In this document: piece by piece, positions 63,769-64,000 of the stretch | Numbering within the stretch: position 1 is the stretch's first letter | How the letters are laid out: each line of letters begins with the position of its first letter | Origin: CADEDV01 sp964596345 | GTDB lineage: Bacteria; Bacteroidota; Bacteroidia; Chitinophagales; Chitinophagaceae | Direction of reading: 5' to 3' | Length of the DNA stretch: 64,000 nucleotides | NCBI GenBank assembly: GCA_964596345.1 | Contig: CAZQSZ010000002.1 | Span: forward strand, 186,001 to 250,000 | Translations under genes and position numbers: made by a program | The notes under the pieces: model-generated | Database searches by the model: none | The model's input: only the letters and a program-made list of their open reading frames with translations | Told to the model about the DNA's origin: nothing

Positions 63769-64000
63769 ATGAAATTCAAACTCTGTTTGCTATTTGCCGG
63801 CATTCTCCTTTCTGGTTTTTTACAATTCGTTTCGGCCCAGGATATCCCGGTTTCCGGAACAATTACAAACAAAACAAATGGAGAGCCATTGGTTGGCGCT
63901 ACGATCTCTGTAAAAGGTTCCAACAAGCCTGCGATTTCCGACTCCAAAGGTGCTTTTTCCCTTACCGCTCCCAAAGGAGCCGTCCTGGTGATCAGTTATG
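63769..64000 (+). CDS. SusC/RagA-type TonB-dependent receptor, 5' end
   Basis: The frame opens with ATG at 63769 and runs off the right edge after 77 codons. It shows a signal peptide (about 1-24, LQFVSAQ) and the start of a carboxypeptidase-like regulatory domain (VSGTITNKTNGEPLVGATISVKG, then SDSKGAFSLTAPKGAVLVISY). This N terminus is typical of SusC proteins. A SusD gene would be expected beyond the window. The divergent LuxR-type regulator and the TGATGTAGT repeats upstream suggest direct control. Confidence 0.88.
   Translation, partial: MKFKLCLLFAGILLSGFLQFVSAQDIPVSGTITNKTNGEPLVGATISVKGSNKPAISDSKGAFSLTAPKGAVLVISY

Noticed and set aside
1..64000. CRISPR array, tRNA or rRNA genes, prophage or integrative element
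   Set aside because: No regularly spaced repeats, no clover-leaf with a GTTCGA arm, no integrase, portal or relaxase genes were found on reading the sequence.

Overview
The window reads as a chromosomal segment of a Bacteroidota bacterium, most likely of the Chitinophagaceae or close relatives. The evidence is a complete SusC/SusD pair plus the start of a second SusC, several TonB-dependent receptors with carboxypeptidase-like N-terminal domains, LVIVD-propeller, FAS1 and DUF4878-type lipoproteins, two ECF sigma factors each followed by a membrane-anchored partner, a membrane-bound propeller/Y_Y_Y/LuxR regulator, A/T-rich leaders instead of strong Shine-Dalgarno sites, and strong hairpin-T terminators between most transcription units. 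No tRNA, rRNA, CRISPR array, integrase or intact transposase was seen. The placement is inference from protein content; there is no rRNA to test it.

Layout. 1-5930: the 5' part of anmK (minus) diverges from a DeoR regulator that precedes a SusC/SusD pair. 5928-7268: bioA (minus), with no ATG start. 7312-11282: an ECF sigma operon (sigma factor, anti-sigma-like protein with a C-terminal beta-barrel, LVIVD lipoprotein, small beta-barrel). 11354-12289: queG. 12411-16355: two tandem DUF3857/transglutaminase-like proteins. 16356-18718: a small membrane protein, a DUF6263-like protein and a serine hydrolase (all minus). 18853-21462: clpB. 21639-26406: an accessory stretch with an A/T-rich two-gene membrane cassette, a MORN-repeat protein, a second serine hydrolase and three copies of a REP-like hairpin. 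26516-30281: a FAS1 lipoprotein, a Tat-exported threonine-aldolase-like protein, a small hypothetical protein and a toxin-antitoxin-like nucleotidyltransferase pair. 30287-37320: radical SAM/B12 protein, cytochrome c lipoprotein, GH29 fucosidase, carbonic anhydrase and lytic transglycosylase. 37321-38190 is a long non-coding stretch. 38191-43184: small winged-helix-like protein, CoA-transferase, small secreted protein, DsbA-like protein, RhlE-type helicase and an RRM protein. 43477-50485: TonB receptor, iron-permease-like protein, YdeI-like protein, GT1-type glycosyltransferase, Mur-ligase-like protein and a hypothetical. 50689-53109: second ECF sigma/anti-sigma pair, NlpC/P60 peptidase and a secreted hypothetical. 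53173-57329: lipoprotein-crcB-ppa-tauE operon, DUF4878 lipoprotein, YiiX-like hydrolase and PhoH. 57628-64000: hemerythrin protein, TonB receptor, and a LuxR-type propeller regulator divergent from a SusC gene cut by the window end.

Themes. Much of the content concerns the cell envelope: glycan import and cutting (SusCD, GH29), peptidoglycan turnover and recycling (anmK, lytic transglycosylase, NlpC/P60, Mur ligase) and envelope signalling by ECF sigma factors. The most notable regulatory signal is a helically phased set of TGATGTAGT repeats between the LuxR-type regulator and the last SusC. The best candidates for undescribed systems are the A/T-rich two-gene cassette at 21639-22696, the nucleotidyltransferase pair at 29618-30281 and the sigma operon at 7312-11282.
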